A stretch of 64,000 nt of DNA from Solidesulfovibrio magneticus RS-1 (GTDB taxonomy: Bacteria; Desulfobacterota; Desulfovibrionia; Desulfovibrionales; Desulfovibrionaceae): NCBI RefSeq assembly GCF_000010665.1, contig NC_012796.1, positions 3,439,501 through 3,503,500 on the forward strand, written 5' to 3'. Under the pieces are notes generated by a model. It had not been told where the DNA came from. It did no database searches and was given only the letters and a program-made list of their open reading frames with translations. A program made the translations under genes and the position numbers. This document shows, in pieces, positions 45,312-53,736 of this stretch. How positions within the stretch are numbered: position 1 is the first letter of the stretch; each line of letters starts with the position of its first letter.

Positions 45312-45344
45312 CCGGCGAAGGCCGCAGGCCACTGCCTTCGCCGG
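45312..45344 (-). terminator. Hairpin after the secreted-protein gene
   Basis: CCGGCGAAGGC (45312-45322) and GCCTTCGCCGG (45334-45344) form a perfect 11-bp stem just after the stop codon at 45357. No T run. Confidence 0.5.
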
Positions 45345-45356
45345 GCGGCACACAGG

Positions 45357-46166
45357 CTACTTTTTGGCGCTGGCGCCGGCGTTGTACTGGTAGTTGCCCT
45401 CAAACTGGTCGAGAACGACGGTATTGGGTGGGTTGGAGTCGGCGGCGGCCGTCAGATTCAACTCCTTGTCCAACTTGCGTGATCTGAACTGCCATCCCTT
45501 AGGCAAGGTCAGGCGCTTGCCCAGGGTGGGCAGGTTTTCGATGGTGTTTTTTGGATCGATCTTCAGCGACAGACTGAACATGGTGTATACGGCGCCCTCG
45601 GGCGTGATCAGTTCATACACCGTTTCACCCGCATGGAAAACAAAGCTGCTGGTACGTTTGGAGACCATCGGCTCGTAGGTCGGCATCTTTCCGGAAGCGA
45701 ACTTTTCCAAATTCGGAACTTCAAAAATGCCGTCCAGTTTCAAGGGAATCCCGGCGATCACTCTCTGCTTGCAGCCATCCCAGGACATCCCGCTTACGGT
45801 GTTCGCCACCAAACGGCGCGGGCCATTGAAAAAGACACCGTTGCTCCCGTACTCCTTCATCAAGGTCTCCGCACGCAGAGCGCGGAAGCGGGCGTCCATC
45901 TCCTCGTTGGGCGCGGGAAGGTCGTTGCTGAGAGAGTTAAAGTAGTTGCCGATCCCGCCGCCGTCGGGCTGGCGGAACATGAACAGAATCTCGTAGAAAG
46001 CCCTGCCGCGCCAGTTCTCAGCCTTGATCGGGCAGGGATCGGTCAGCTTGACCACCGGTTGGGCTTCCAGTTTGGCTTGTGCTTGTGCCGTGGAGTGGCA
46101 GGCCACCGCAGCGACCAGCGTGGCAGCGGTGAAGAGGGTCGTCAATACGATCTGCATACGCTTCAT
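45357..46166 (-). CDS. Secreted protein of unknown function
   Basis: A 269-residue protein; ATG 46166 follows GAGAGGAGCC. The signal peptide (IVLTTLFTAATLVAAVACHSTAQAQA) suggests export to the periplasm; the AVAC is not a good lipobox. The mature part has paired cysteines (DPCPIKAENW, WDGCKQRV) and ends GNYQYNAGASAKK. I recognise no family. An upstream in-frame extension to 46325 looks coding in places (VTILVDEFLSVYDKTG) and starts with a GTG that overlaps the neighbouring remnant. Confidence 0.6.
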   Translation of the reverse strand: MKRMQIVLTTLFTAATLVAAVACHSTAQAQAKLEAQPVVKLTDPCPIKAENWRGRAFYEILFMFRQPDGGGIGNYFNSLSNDLPAPNEEMDARFRALRAETLMKEYGSNGVFFNGPRRLVANTVSGMSWDGCKQRVIAGIPLKLDGIFEVPNLEKFASGKMPTYEPMVSKRTSSFVFHAGETVYELITPEGAVYTMFSLSLKIDPKNTIENLPTLGKRLTLPKGWQFRSRKLDKELNLTAAADSNPPNTVVLDQFEGNYQYNAGASAKK

Positions 46167-46321
46167 GATGGCTCCTCTCGTTAGTGTGGATAAGCGGAGA
46201 GCGAAACTACCAATGGGGACGCGCGCCGAACCTGAACACTTCTGGCAGGTTCCTGGTTTGGAATTGCTCTTGCCGGGACCGGTCTTGTCGTAGACGCTCA
46301 AGAACTCGTCGACGAGGATCG

Positions 46322-46561
46322 TCACAACGTCTCCTTATACGCAACTGCGGTCCGCTTCATGTTGATGATTTCGACGAGCGCTTGTGGAGCACTTTCCCTG
46401 TTCACGGGCATGTCCGGGTTTACATACGAGCCGTAGCAATTCGCAACGATAACGCCTGTCTTCGGATCGATGGCGACGAGGTACCTTTGCAATATTTCAT
46501 AAAATCGCCATTTCTGGCCGGGGAGGTCAAGGGGAAAGTTTGGGGAAAGTGCTACTCGTGC
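46322..46561 (-). pseudogene. C-terminal remnant of an unknown gene
   Basis: An open frame of 79 codons with no ATG. It contains a clearly protein-like segment: FYEILQRYLVAIDPKTGVIV, then YGSYVNPDMPVNRESAPQAL and IINMKRTAVAYKETL before TGA. A TTG within ATA-TTG-CAA is the only plausible start and has no ribosome site. It probably is the end of a gene whose 5' part was lost. It lies directly upstream of the secreted-protein gene. Confidence 0.45.
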
Positions 46562-46919
46562 TTAAACTAAATCCAACTCGTTTCAAACCAGATAGAGTCG
46601 ACACAGGCAGCTGTACCGATAATCAGGCTACAACCAACCGCCAACTGATTAATACTTCAACATTATTCTGACGAATAACTTGCCTGAATCGCCACCGCCC
46701 CCCGCAGGGGAAAAAGGCGGCGGCCCGACAAAAAAAGACGGGCGTCGAACTTGCGTCCGACGCCCGCCCGGCCAATGGCGGCCTCCCCCTAGCTGGCGAG
46801 TGGTAACCGTGTGTGAGACTGCCTGCCGGCTCCACGGGGCGTAACCGGGTATCCCGGTCGCCGGAGTTTGCGGCAGGACTGCCCGTGATGGGGGCCTGGC
46901 TGGGAAATCTTGATGCTCC
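46562..46919. other. Intergenic stretch with the dnaA terminator
   Basis: About 360 bases between the gene remnant and dnaA. Apart from the hairpin at 46740-46765 I see no gene or repeat. The A+T-rich part at 46600-46675 may contain a promoter for the minus-strand remnant region. Confidence 0.35.
46728..46765 (-). terminator. Probable dnaA terminator
   Basis: GGGCGTCG (46740-46747) pairs with CGACGCCC (46758-46765). On the minus strand the stem is followed by GTCTTTTTTTG. It lies about 155 bases after the dnaA stop. Confidence 0.75.
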
Positions 46920-48317
46920 TCATCCCCGCATCTGCTCGATGGTGCGCTCCAGCTCGCGCCCAAGCGGGGTTTTGAGCGACAGATGCCGCTCCAGGGCGGT
47001 GATGCCCTTGACCACCGTGGAATGGCGGCGATTGAACTGCACGCCGATGTCGGCCAGCGACAGGTCGGTGTGCTGCCGGGCCAGCAGGAAGGCCGTGTTG
47101 CGGGCCAGGACGTACTGGCGCTTGCGCGACTTGGACTTGAGCTGGTCGGGCGAAAGGCGGTAGACGTCGCAGACGTAGCCCACGATGTCGTCCAGGCTGA
47201 CCGGGGCCTGGGCCACGTCGTAGTGGCGCAGCACATCCCAGGCCAGGTCCACGGAAATGCGGCAATTGAGGAGCTTGGCCTTGAGCACGAGGTTCTGCAG
47301 GCAGCTCTCCAGTTGGCGCACATCCGAGGGCAGCTTGTCGGCCAGAAGCGTGGACACTTCCTCGGGCAACAGCACCTGATGCACGGCGGCCTTGCGGGCC
47401 AGGATGCGGCGGCGCATGTCCAGGTCGGGCTTGTCGATGACGGCCAAAAAGCCCGAGTTGATGCGCGACAGGAGCTGGCTGTCCAAGCCCGAAAGCTCCT
47501 TGGGCAAAAAGGAGCTCGTAAAGACCAGACGGCAGCCCCGGGCGTTGAGGGCTTTTAGGGTATTGAGCAGCTCGTCCTGGATGCGCGGCTTGTCGCGGAA
47601 GAAATGAACATCCTCCAGCAAAAGGACGTCGACGTTTTCCCGGAAGGCGGCCTTGAACTGCTCCACCTGCTTGGTCTTGATGGCCATGACCAGCCGGTTG
47701 GCGAACTCCTCGGCCGACAGATAGGCGACCCGGGGCTGACGTCCGGGCTGGCCGCCGAGGATGCGACGGCCCATGGCCTGGATGAGGTGGGTCTTGCCCA
47801 GGCCCGGAGCCGAGCTGATGAACAGCTGCTCCGCCGACAAGGACAGATCGCAGATGCCCTTGCTTGCGGCGTAAGCCATCTCATTGGACGGGCCGACCAC
47901 GAACTCGTCGTAGCTGAAGCGGAACCGGTCGGCCAAAGCCGGCGGGGCGCTGGGGGCCACGGGCAGGGTCAGGGGTGCGGCCACGGGCCGAGGGCCGGCC
48001 GGGCGTTGTCCTGGCTGGCGACGGGGGCGGCCGGAGGCGGCCGGGGCCAGCCCAGCCGAGGCGGCGACCGGGGCGGCGGCCCTGGAGGCTTCGACCACAA
48101 ACACCTGGGGACGCGCGCCCATGGCCACGGCGGCGGCCTCGGCAATGGAATCGGTCAGTCGTTCGCGCACCCAGGTGGCCACAAAGGCGTTGGGAGCGAC
48201 AAGTTCCAGCGCACCATCACGGGCCCGGGCCGCGAGGGGCTTGATCCAGAGGTTGAACAGTCCGGGGCTCAGGGTCTTTTCGAGCAGTTGTTTGGTTTGT
48301 GACCAAATCGTTTCCAT
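46920..48317 (-). CDS. dnaA: Chromosomal replication initiator DnaA
   Basis: A 465-residue AAA+ initiator. Domain I (METIWSQTKQLLEKTLSPGLF), a Pro/Ala-rich linker (about 85-130), domain III with Walker A APGLGKTHLIQAM and Walker B VLLLEDVHFF (Glu-Asp where Asp-Asp is commonest), and domain IV with the DnaA signature (LADIGVQFNRRHSTVVKGI). ATG 48317 is preferred over GTG 48326. The gene lacks dnaN, recF and gyrB neighbours. Upstream DnaA boxes suggest autoregulation or a replication origin. Confidence 0.93.
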   Translation of the reverse strand: METIWSQTKQLLEKTLSPGLFNLWIKPLAARARDGALELVAPNAFVATWVRERLTDSIAEAAAVAMGARPQVFVVEASRAAAPVAASAGLAPAASGRPRRQPGQRPAGPRPVAAPLTLPVAPSAPPALADRFRFSYDEFVVGPSNEMAYAASKGICDLSLSAEQLFISSAPGLGKTHLIQAMGRRILGGQPGRQPRVAYLSAEEFANRLVMAIKTKQVEQFKAAFRENVDVLLLEDVHFFRDKPRIQDELLNTLKALNARGCRLVFTSSFLPKELSGLDSQLLSRINSGFLAVIDKPDLDMRRRILARKAAVHQVLLPEEVSTLLADKLPSDVRQLESCLQNLVLKAKLLNCRISVDLAWDVLRHYDVAQAPVSLDDIVGYVCDVYRLSPDQLKSKSRKRQYVLARNTAFLLARQHTDLSLADIGVQFNRRHSTVVKGITALERHLSLKTPLGRELERTIEQMRG

Positions 48318-48326
48318 GGCGCGCAC

Positions 48327-48760
48327 ACTACGGCCGCTCCGTGGCCGGGCAAAGGACGATTAGGCTCCGGATTCCGGGGGGCGTCTCTTTGGTTCTCTAC
48401 AGCGCAACCACCTGGAAACTGGTTCATTTCTCGCCAACCCCCGTGAAACGTGGGCTTTCGTGGCAGGCCCTCAAGCCGCATGGCGCAAGGGTTTCCCGGC
48501 AGCGGGCCATATTATGCACACCTGTGAAAGCGTTTTCCACAGGTATTCTCGTCATTATCTCAATCCATGTCACTTGAAGTCAAAATATTTCGTCTTCCAA
48601 CAGGCCACTTTTTGGTTGACCACCGCCAAAACCCGCTCGGCCCTTACCTTTGCCGGCCGTCAACAGGTTTCGGCAACATGCACACGACACGAACAACCAC
48701 ACAATTTCATTCATAAAAAAACTTTATCCCGCATTTCCCGGCTCTTCGGACGCCACAACG
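48327..48760. other. dnaA upstream region, candidate oriC or autoregulatory region
   Basis: 430 non-coding bases that are richer in A+T than their surroundings, especially 48540-48740. They include two consensus DnaA boxes on the plus strand and no coding frame. Position and boxes suit a replication origin or the dnaA promoter. No 13-mer repeats are obvious. Confidence 0.45.
48512..48541 (+). promoter_or_regulatory. Two DnaA boxes
   Basis: TTATGCACA at 48512-48520 and TTTTCCACA at 48533-48541 both fit the DnaA box consensus (TTWTNCACA). They start 21 bases apart, two helical turns, and lie 195-225 bases upstream of dnaA. Confidence 0.6.
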
Positions 48761-48789
48761 AAAAAGCCCGCCACTGGCGTGGCGGGCTT
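48761..48789 (-). terminator. Rho-independent terminator of thyX
   Basis: AAGCCCGCCAC (48764-48774) pairs with GTGGCGGGCTT (48779-48789). On the minus strand the stem runs into TTTTTCG. Confidence 0.85.
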
Positions 48790-48822
48790 GAAAATCAGAC
48801 AAAGAAAGCCGGATTTCGGGAA

Positions 48823-49569
48823 TTAGGCGGAATGGGGACCGATTTGCCCGAGTCTGGGATAGCGGCCGCAGGTGAAGCGCTCGGCCTCGGGACAGTAGCC
48901 AAGCCGCTCGCAGCGCGCCCCGGCCCCGGCAAAGATCACGGGCAGGGCCTGCCGACACTGGTCCAGCATGGCCAGGGCCATGGCCCGGATCTCCCACTGG
49001 GCCCGGGTGCAGCAACGCAGCTCGAAGAAATGCAACAGCGAGCGGCAGTTCATGGTCACGACCACCTTGGTCTCGCAGGCGTTGGGCAACATGAACCGGG
49101 CGTCCTCGTTGGCCTTGTCCCCGCGCCCGTGGCGGGCCAGGATCTCCTGCAGCTCGGCATACGCCGTCCCGGCCTGCTCCATGGCCGATTCGTACCGCGC
49201 CCTGGCCTCGGGAATGGCCGCGATCTGGGGCGGCAGCACGTAATCAAAGCCCAGGGCGTCCACGTAACGCTGGGACTGCTGGGAATAGCTGGCGATGCGG
49301 TGGCGCACGAGCTGATGGGACAGCGCCCGGGACACGCCGGAAATCGCAAAGGTGAACGACACGTGCTCGATGGGCGATTCGTGGCCGGACTCCAGTATCC
49401 GTGCCACAAAAGCGGCCTGCTTGTCCGGGGCGATGTCGCCGGACAGCAGGCGCGGCCACAGATCGGCCACGTCGCCGGCATGGTAGCACTGCCGAAAAGC
49501 GGCATAAATGAGGGCCAACGCGTCGGGGGTATGGGCCAGTAACGTCACGGCAAGCCGAGTCGGCGGCAT
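48823..49569 (-). CDS. thyX: Flavin-dependent thymidylate synthase
   Basis: A 248-residue FAD enzyme that makes dTMP from dUMP with methylene-THF and NADPH. RHRIASYSQQSQRY is the ThyX motif, and ESGHESPIEHVSFTFAI and NCRSLLHFFELRCC bind FAD and substrate. Size is normal. It follows dnaA on the same strand, with the candidate origin between them. Confidence 0.95.
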   Translation of the reverse strand: MPPTRLAVTLLAHTPDALALIYAAFRQCYHAGDVADLWPRLLSGDIAPDKQAAFVARILESGHESPIEHVSFTFAISGVSRALSHQLVRHRIASYSQQSQRYVDALGFDYVLPPQIAAIPEARARYESAMEQAGTAYAELQEILARHGRGDKANEDARFMLPNACETKVVVTMNCRSLLHFFELRCCTRAQWEIRAMALAMLDQCRQALPVIFAGAGARCERLGYCPEAERFTCGRYPRLGQIGPHSA

Positions 49570-49616
49570 GTTGCGTCCTTGGTAGAGATTCGTCGTGCTA
49601 GAGATTCGTCAGAAAA

Positions 49617-49672
49617 AAAGCCTCCGGCGGCCAAAGGGCTGCCGCCCTTTGGAATCCCGCATCGGGGCTGGC
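49617..49672 (-). repeat. Palindromic intergenic repeat, copy 7
   Basis: AGCCTCCGGCGGCCAAAGGG, CTGCCG, CCCTTTGGAATCCCGCAT. Reverse orientation, between thyX and ruvB. Confidence 0.75.
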
Positions 49673-49759
49673 CTTGGCGGGATAGTGGTCCCATCAATGT
49701 CGTCGCGTGAAAGACCATTGCCTGCTTCGCTTCCTGCGTTGGCCGACGGCCCGGCGCTC

Positions 49760-49858
49760 GTGTCGCGTCCACGAAAACCACACAGAGCTTTTCGAAGACA
49801 ACAGTCTAAACCATTAATATTTTAAAAATACTATGGTATTTTTTATGAGACGCGACAC
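49760..49858. repeat. A+T-rich segment flanked by 10-bp inverted repeats
   Basis: GTGTCGCGTC (49760-49769) and GACGCGACAC (49849-49858) enclose 79 A+T-rich bases in otherwise G+C-rich DNA. The right arm overlaps the ruvB stop codon. The same TAGTGTCGCGTC word occurs at the Smr gene stop (35452). It may be a miniature transposable element or insertion scar. Confidence 0.45.
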
Positions 49859-50859
49859 TAGCCCAATTTCCCCTTGATATGGGCATAGGCCTTGGCCGTG
49901 GCCACCCGGCCGCGCGGGGTGCGCTTTATAAGCCCGCACTGGATGAGATACGGCTCGTAGATCTCCTCCAGGGTGCGCACCTCTTCGCTTAGGGCCACAG
50001 CCAGGGTTTTGACCCCCACCGGCCCGCCTTCATAATGGTGGATGAGGGTCTCCAAGATCTTGCGGTCCATCATGTCCAGGCCGTGGGGATCGACGTCCAG
50101 GCGAGCCAGGGCCTTGGCGGCCAGTTCGCCGTCCAGGGTTTGCGCTCCGGCCACCACCGCGAAATCGCGCACCCGGCGCAGCAGCCGGCCGGCGATGCGC
50201 GGCGTGCCCCGCGAGCGCTGGCCGATGGCCAGGGCTCCGTCCGGGGTGATGGCGATGCCTAAAATCCCGGCCGCCCGGGTGACGATGCGGGCCAGCTCGT
50301 CGGGGCCGTAGAATTCCAGGCGAAAAATGACGCCGAAGCGGTCGCGCAGCGGCGAGGTGAGAAGCCCAAGCCGGGTGGTGGCCCCGACCAGGGTGAAGGG
50401 TTCGAGGTCGATGCGCACGGTGCGCGCCCCCGGCCCCTGGCCGATGATGAGGTCGAGCTTGAAATCCTCCATGGCCGGGTAGAGGATTTCCTCCACCGCC
50501 GCCGGCATCCGGTGGATTTCATCAATAAACAGGATGTCGCCCCGGCGCAGGTTGGTGACGATGGCGGCCAGGTCGCCGCAGCGCTCCAGCACCGGCCCGG
50601 TGGTCTGGACCAGATTGACGCCCAGTTCCGAGGCCATGATCTGGGCCAGCGTGGTTTTGCCCAGGCCCGGCGGGCCGTAGAGCAGGCTGTGGTCCAGGGT
50701 GCGGCCCTGCTCCAGGGCGGCGCGCAAAAAGACCTTGAGGTTGGCGCGCAGGTCATCCTGGCCGATGAAATCGGCCAGCCGCGACGGCCGGATGGTGTCG
50801 TCGGGCGAGGGCGCGGCCGGGATGAGCCCTTCTGGCGGACAGAAATCCTTGTCGTCCAT
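49858..50859 (-). CDS. ruvB: Holliday junction branch-migration motor RuvB
   Basis: A 333-residue AAA+ motor that drives RuvA-bound Holliday junctions. Walker [15 protein letters not shown], Walker [11 protein letters not shown], sensor [18 protein letters not shown] (with arginine finger) and the C-terminal winged helix ([18 protein letters not shown]) are complete. ATG 50859 is used; GTG 50865 overlaps the ruvA stop. The TAG stop falls in the inverted-repeat arm noted downstream. Last gene of yebC-ruvC-ruvA-ruvB. Confidence 0.96.
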   Translation of the reverse strand: MDDKDFCPPEGLIPAAPSPDDTIRPSRLADFIGQDDLRANLKVFLRAALEQGRTLDHSLLYGPPGLGKTTLAQIMASELGVNLVQTTGPVLERCGDLAAIVTNLRRGDILFIDEIHRMPAAVEEILYPAMEDFKLDLIIGQGPGARTVRIDLEPFTLVGATTRLGLLTSPLRDRFGVIFRLEFYGPDELARIVTRAAGILGIAITPDGALAIGQRSRGTPRIAGRLLRRVRDFAVVAGAQTLDGELAAKALARLDVDPHGLDMMDRKILETLIHHYEGGPVGVKTLAVALSEEVRTLEEIYEPYLIQCGLIKRTPRGRVATAKAYAHIKGKLG

Positions 50860-50861
50860 GC

Positions 50862-51470
50862 TCACTTCTTGGCCGAGGCCAGCCGTTTGAGGGCCTGGCG
50901 CAGGGCGGCGGCCACGTCAAGGTCGGGTTCGGCCTCCAGGACCTCGGCCGCGACCTGCCGGGCCTCGGGTTCGGGATAGCCGAGGTTGGTCAGCCCGGCC
51001 ACGACGTCGCCGGCCACGCCGCCGGGGATCGGAACCGACGGGGCCAGCCCGGCCGCCGGGGCGCGGCCTTCGAGCTTGTAGGAAAGCTCGATAAAGATGC
51101 GCTGGGCGCTTTTCTTGCCGATACCCGGCACCCGCACCAGGGCCTCGGCGTCGCCGGAGGCCACCACCCGCAGCAGATCGTCGGCGGTGAAATGCGACAG
51201 GATGGCCAGGGCCGTGCGCGGGCCGAGCTTGGAGATGCCGATGAGCGTACGGAAGGTCTCGCGGTCGTCGAGGCTGGCGAAGCCGAAGAGTTCCAGGGCG
51301 TCCTCGCGCACCACGGTATGGACAAAAAGCGAAACCTGGCCGCCCGGGGCCGGCAACGCGGCGGCCACCGGGGTGGGCAGTTCCAGTTCGTAGCCCACGC
51401 CGCCCGGGGTGAGCACGATGGCAAACCGGTCGCGCCGGGCCACGACCCGGCCTTCGAGATAGCCGATCAT
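50862..51470 (-). CDS. ruvA: Holliday junction DNA-binding protein RuvA
   Basis: A 202-residue protein. It has an OB-fold N-terminus ([20 protein letters not shown]), helix-hairpin-helix motifs ([35 protein letters not shown]) and a C-terminal RuvB-contacting domain ([19 protein letters not shown]). The ATG overlaps the ruvC stop (ATGA) and its TGA overlaps the ruvB start region, so the three are coupled. Confidence 0.95.
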   Translation of the reverse strand: MIGYLEGRVVARRDRFAIVLTPGGVGYELELPTPVAAALPAPGGQVSLFVHTVVREDALELFGFASLDDRETFRTLIGISKLGPRTALAILSHFTADDLLRVVASGDAEALVRVPGIGKKSAQRIFIELSYKLEGRAPAAGLAPSVPIPGGVAGDVVAGLTNLGYPEPEARQVAAEVLEAEPDLDVAAALRQALKRLASAKK

Positions 51471-51976
51471 CTGGCCCCGCACAGGCGGGTTAGCCGCCGT
51501 TGATTGAGGTGGCACACGGCCGCAGCCAGGGCGTCGGTGGCGTCCACGGCGAAAGTTTCCCGACATGCCAGCACCCGCGCCACCATGAAGGCCACCTGGG
51601 ACTTCTCGGCCCGTCCCGTGCCCACCAGGCTTTGCTTGATTACGGTCGGTTCGTAGGAATGGACGCTAAGGCCGGCCACGGCGCAGGCGGCCAGGGCCGC
51701 GCCCCGGGCCTGGCCGAGCTTGAGGGCCGTGGCGGCGTTTTTGGAGACAAAGACGTTTTCCACCGAGACCTCGGCCGGGCCGTGGCGTTGGATGAGTTCG
51801 GCCACGGCGGTAAAGATGACGCCCAGGCGGCTGGGGAAATCGGGCTGGCTGGTCGTTCGCACCACGCCGGCATCCACGAGTTCGAGCACGCCCGAGCGTT
51901 CGCGCACCAGGCCATAGCCCGTGGCCCGCGAGCCGGGATCGAGTCCCAGGATGATGCCGTCGCCGGTGTTTGCCAT
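51467..51976 (-). CDS. ruvC: Holliday junction resolvase RuvC
   Basis: A 169-residue RNase-H-fold endonuclease. IILGLDPGSRATGYGLV carries the first catalytic Asp, VENVFVSKNAATALKLGQ the Glu, and AVDATDALAAAVCHLN the last acidic pair. ATG 51976 (MANTGDG) is preferred over a longer frame running into the intergenic repeat. It follows yebC, with a hairpin and a repeat copy between them, so it may have its own promoter. Confidence 0.95.
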   Translation of the reverse strand: MANTGDGIILGLDPGSRATGYGLVRERSGVLELVDAGVVRTTSQPDFPSRLGVIFTAVAELIQRHGPAEVSVENVFVSKNAATALKLGQARGAALAACAVAGLSVHSYEPTVIKQSLVGTGRAEKSQVAFMVARVLACRETFAVDATDALAAAVCHLNQRRLTRLCGAR

Positions 51977-52028
51977 GCCGTGGTCTACCGTTTTCGCCAA
52001 AGAGAAGAAAGCCCCCAGGGCCTCAAAC

Positions 52029-52059
52029 AGGAACCGGGAGGCTAACCCTCCCGGTTCCT
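52029..52059. terminator. Hairpin between yebC and ruvC
   Basis: AGGAACCGGGAGG (52029-52041), five-base loop, CCTCCCGGTTCCT (52047-52059): perfect 13 bp, no T run on either side. Confidence 0.5.
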
Positions 52060-52099
52060 GAACAATCTCCGTCACAGTACCGCCAGCACCCTTTACCCT

Positions 52100-52155
52100 T
52101 TTTCCCAATCGGGGGGTCCGGGGGCCTCAGGCCCCCGGCCGCCGGAGGCCTCTTC
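52100..52155 (+). repeat. Palindromic intergenic repeat, copy 8
   Basis: CCCAATCGGGGGGTCCGGG, a CCGGGGGCCTCAGGCCCCCGG palindrome and the tail GCCGCCGGAGGCCTCTTC. Between ruvC and yebC. Confidence 0.8.
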
Positions 52156-52164
52156 GCTCTTCTC

Positions 52165-52899
52165 TTACCCAAACATCTCGTCGGGCAGATCGGCGTTGGA
52201 GTGGACTTTCTGGACGTCTTCGTTGTCTTCGAGCATGTCGATAAGTTTGAGCAGCTTCTGACCGGCTTCCAGGTCCAGGGCCACCATGTTGGCCGGCACC
52301 ATGGCCACTTCGGCGTCCTCGGAGACCATGCCGGCGGCTTCGAAGGCGGCGCGCAGGGGTTCGAAGTCGGCCGGGGCGCAATGCACTTCCCAGACCTCGC
52401 CTTCATCCATGATTTCCTCGGCCCCGTGTTCCAGGCCCACTTCCATGAGCTGGTCCTCGGTGAAGGTCTTGGGGAAGGAGAAGACGCCCTTTTGGGAGAA
52501 CATCCAGGACACGCAGCCGGATTCGCCCATGGCTCCGCCGCCCTTGGACAGCAGGTGGCGCACTTCGGCCACGGTACGGTTGCGGTTGTCGGTGGCCGCT
52601 TCGACCAGGATGGCGACGCCGCCCGGGCCGTAGCCTTCGTAGAGGACTTCTTCCAGGTTTTCGCCGGCAAGCTCGCCAGTGCCTTTCTTGATGGCCTGAT
52701 CGATCTTGTCCTTGGGCAGGTTGACGGCCTTGGCGGCGGCGATGGCGGATTTGAGGCGCTGGTTGAGCGCCGTGTCGGCCCCGCCAGCCCGGGCGGCCAG
52801 CATGAGTTCCTTGGTCACCTTGGTGAAAAACTTGCTCTTCTTGGCGTCCTGCACCGACTTGCGGGCCTGGATGTTATGCCATTTGCTATGTCCGGCCAT
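52165..52899 (-). CDS. yebC: YebC/PmpR-family protein
   Basis: A 244-residue protein beginning MAGHSKWHNIQARKSVQDAK, the YebC signature, with GGADTALNQRLKSAIAAAKA, YEGYGPGGVAILVEA and the C-terminal NMVALDLEAGQKLLKLIDML. Members were described as transcription factors and more recently as factors easing translation of proline-rich stretches. The yebC-ruvCAB order is common in bacteria. ATG 52899 has AGGAGGAACC upstream. Confidence 0.95.
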   Translation of the reverse strand: MAGHSKWHNIQARKSVQDAKKSKFFTKVTKELMLAARAGGADTALNQRLKSAIAAAKAVNLPKDKIDQAIKKGTGELAGENLEEVLYEGYGPGGVAILVEAATDNRNRTVAEVRHLLSKGGGAMGESGCVSWMFSQKGVFSFPKTFTEDQLMEVGLEHGAEEIMDEGEVWEVHCAPADFEPLRAAFEAAGMVSEDAEVAMVPANMVALDLEAGQKLLKLIDMLEDNEDVQKVHSNADLPDEMFG

Positions 52900-53039
52900 G
52901 GTTCCTCCTGGAAAAAGTCTCGGGGGTTACCCGTGTAGTTTGCTGGGTCATGTCGACGGTCCGGGTGGTCCCGGCCCGCTGCCGCCGCAAGGGGCGAGGG
53001 TTGGCCCCTTGGTCGCGCCTATTAAATGAAGCGTCGCGG

Positions 53040-53681
53040 CTAGTCGTTTGGCGGCAAGGGCGAGGGGGCGGGATCGTCGGGCTGGCCCACGGGGGCAGTG
53101 AAGCCCGTGGCCACGAAGAAGATTTCCTTGCTCTCGGCCCGGGAGCTTTTGGGCTTGGCCACCCGCACGGCGGAAAAATACTGGCGCAGCCCCTTCTGGA
53201 AGGCCGGCGAATCCGGCCCCTGAAAAATCTTGACCACGAACGCGCCGCCGGGCTTAAGCCGCGTGACAGCCACGGACAGGGCCGCCTCGCACAGCTCCAA
53301 CGATCTGGCCTGGTCGGTGAACTTGTGGCCGATGGTCTTGGGGGCCATGTCGCTTAGAACGACGTCAAAGGGGCCGAAGCGCTCGAAGGCCTCGGCGATG
53401 TCCGGCCCGGGTTCGAGCATGTCGCCGATAAGGTAGGTGACGTTGCCCGGAAAGGCCGTGGCGGCGGGGTTGAGGTCGACGGCGAGCACCCGGCCGGACG
53501 GCCCCACCCGCTTGGCGGCGTAGAGGGACCAGGAGCCGGGGCAGGCTCCAAGATCGAGGACGGCCGCGCCGGGGGTAAGCAGGCGCGATTGTTTTTCGAT
53601 CTCCTCGAGTTTATAGACGGAGCGCGCCGGATAGTTATCCTGCTTGGCCTTGTTGAAATAGTGGTCGCGGTACGTTTTCAT
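53040..53681 (-). CDS. rlmE: 23S rRNA 2'-O-methyltransferase RlmE (FtsJ)
   Basis: A 213-residue SAM methyltransferase acting on U2552 of 23S rRNA. K in RSVYKLEEI, D in VVLSDMAPKTIGH, K in FVVKIFQG and E in AESKEIFFVA form the K-D-K-E catalytic set; VLDLGACPGSWSL binds SAM. A short acidic/proline tail (PDDPAPSPLPPND) is unusual but harmless. ATG 53681 is used. Divergent from the glycosyltransferase gene. Confidence 0.94.
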   Translation of the reverse strand: MKTYRDHYFNKAKQDNYPARSVYKLEEIEKQSRLLTPGAAVLDLGACPGSWSLYAAKRVGPSGRVLAVDLNPAATAFPGNVTYLIGDMLEPGPDIAEAFERFGPFDVVLSDMAPKTIGHKFTDQARSLELCEAALSVAVTRLKPGGAFVVKIFQGPDSPAFQKGLRQYFSAVRVAKPKSSRAESKEIFFVATGFTAPVGQPDDPAPSPLPPND

Positions 53682-53736
53682 GACGGGCAACCCGGATACC
53701 GTTTACCGGACAAGCTTTCAAGGAAAAGACGCCGCC

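Noticed and set aside
46115-46166. Lipoprotein signal in the secreted protein at 45357
   Set aside because: AVAC lacks the Leu at -3 of a lipobox, and an ordinary cleavage site (AQA) follows shortly after.
46920-48317. DnaA inactivated by the Walker B Glu-Asp change
   Set aside because: Walker A, sensor and DNA-binding motifs are intact, and acidic variation at the first Walker B position is tolerated in AAA+ proteins.
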